Assembly (NCBI GenBank): GCA_937127205.1
Contig: CAKZLS010000398.1
Span: forward strand, 1-5,819
Direction: 5' to 3'
Length of the DNA stretch: 5,819 bases
From: an uncultured Rhodospirillales bacterium
Lineage (GTDB): Bacteria; Pseudomonadota; Alphaproteobacteria; Rhodospirillales; Defluviicoccaceae
In this document: one piece after another, positions 5,477 through 5,819 of the stretch
Numbering within the stretch: the first letter of the stretch is position 1
Layout: each line of letters begins with the position of its first letter
Made by a program: the position numbers and the translations under genes
Notes under the pieces: generated by a model
The model's input: only the letters and a program-made list of their open reading frames with translations
The model's database searches: none
What the model was told of the DNA's origin: nothing

Positions 5477-5819
5477 TTATATGGCCGCCGTTCCACGTCC
5501 AGGTAACCCAACGCTGGATGGCGGAGCGTCGCCGGCGAACCGTTTAAGATCGTCGGCGAAGCGCCGGGGCTGGCAGATGTGGGGCGAGTGGTCCGCGCCC
5601 TCGTAAACAAGCAGCGTTGCCCCCGGAATCGCTTGCTCCACATAATGGGCGGTCGCGGCGCCGTAGTAGTTGCTCTCCGAGCCGTACACCAGAAGCGCCG
5701 GCACGGTGATGCTCGGAAGTACTGCTCGGTAATCGGCGTCGATCAGGCTGTTCCATGCGGCAATCAGAGGCTCAGGGTTGAGCGCCGCCAGGTAGGTGCG
5801 CAGCCGCTTCGTGTCTGGG
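5477..5819 (-). CDS. Alpha/beta hydrolase, C-terminal part, start beyond window edge
   Basis: The frame is open from base 5819 down to a TAA at 5477-5479, giving the last 113 residues of the protein. The segment VPALLVYGSESNYYG (visible residues 39-53) is the beta-strand and turn that normally carry the catalytic acid. The segment LLVYEGADHSPHICQPRRFADDLKRF (69-94) carries the expected catalytic His77 of an alpha/beta hydrolase and the final helix. The nucleophile elbow and oxyanion region lie outside. The usual Asp of the 'G..D' acid turn is Ser49 here, with Glu48 next to it, so the acid may be displaced or supplied elsewhere. The internal GTG at 5704 sits in mid-fold and is not a plausible start. 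The tail after the last helix (about 18 residues, Pro/Gly/Ser-rich) is probably disordered. The substrate cannot be predicted. Confidence 0.85.
   Translation of the reverse strand, partial: PDTKRLRTYLAALNPEPLIAAWNSLIDADYRAVLPSITVPALLVYGSESNYYGAATAHYVEQAIPGATLLVYEGADHSPHICQPRRFADDLKRFAGDAPPSSVGLPGRGTAAI

Noticed and set aside
5379..5606. Plus-strand open frame of 75 codons across the hydrolase 3' end.
   Set aside because: It overlaps the ydcH promoter and the opposite-strand hydrolase, its composition is that of a shadow frame, and no family is recognisable.

Overview
The window reads as chromosomal DNA of a GC-rich alphaproteobacterium. The evidence is the codon use, the alphaproteobacterial style of the propionyl-CoA synthetases, a DUF465/YdcH small protein, and a GC-rich stem terminator. 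The genus cannot be told from the sequence. There are no mobile elements, RNA genes or CRISPR arrays that I can support. The dominant theme is activation of carboxylic acids to CoA thioesters: three ANL-superfamily (AMP-forming) acyl-CoA ligases occupy the first 5 kb.

Region by region: (1) Bases 1-1147, minus strand, hold the N-terminal 382 codons of a PrpE-type propionyl-CoA synthetase that runs off the left edge. (2) Bases 1148-1287 hold a strong intrinsic terminator for the upstream gene, followed by a GC-rich, hairpin-forming leader that abuts the Shine-Dalgarno of the partial gene. (3) Bases 1288-3195, minus strand, hold a complete 635-residue paralogue. Over the shared 382 residues the two copies align without a gap at about 81% identity (hand count), so this is a tandem duplication. 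(4) Bases 3196-3387 are a divergent intergenic region with a perfect TTTGCAAA palindrome and several GGCA-N3-TGCC-like elements. (5) Bases 3388-5034, plus strand, hold a 548-residue fatty-acyl/DmdB-type acyl-CoA ligase. (6) Bases 5035-5153 form a short convergent intergenic stretch with only weak inverted repeats. (7) Bases 5154-5324, minus strand, hold a 56-residue DUF465/YdcH protein with a good sigma70-like promoter at 5356-5385. (8) Bases 5477-5819, minus strand, hold the C-terminal 113 residues of an alpha/beta hydrolase whose start lies beyond the right edge.

Working model: the two PrpE copies and the divergent ligase activate short- and medium-chain acids (propionate, possibly acrylate, 3-hydroxypropionate or sulfur-containing acids) and may share control from the 3196-3387 region. 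YdcH and the hydrolase look like unrelated neighbours. The points most worth checking are the diverged acyl pocket of the partial PrpE copy (Gln288 where the other copy has Val), the terminator and repeated-arm leader between the copies, and the TTTGCAAA element, which resembles sites recalled for the ScfR family of short-chain acyl-CoA regulators. I see no clearly new multi-gene system here.
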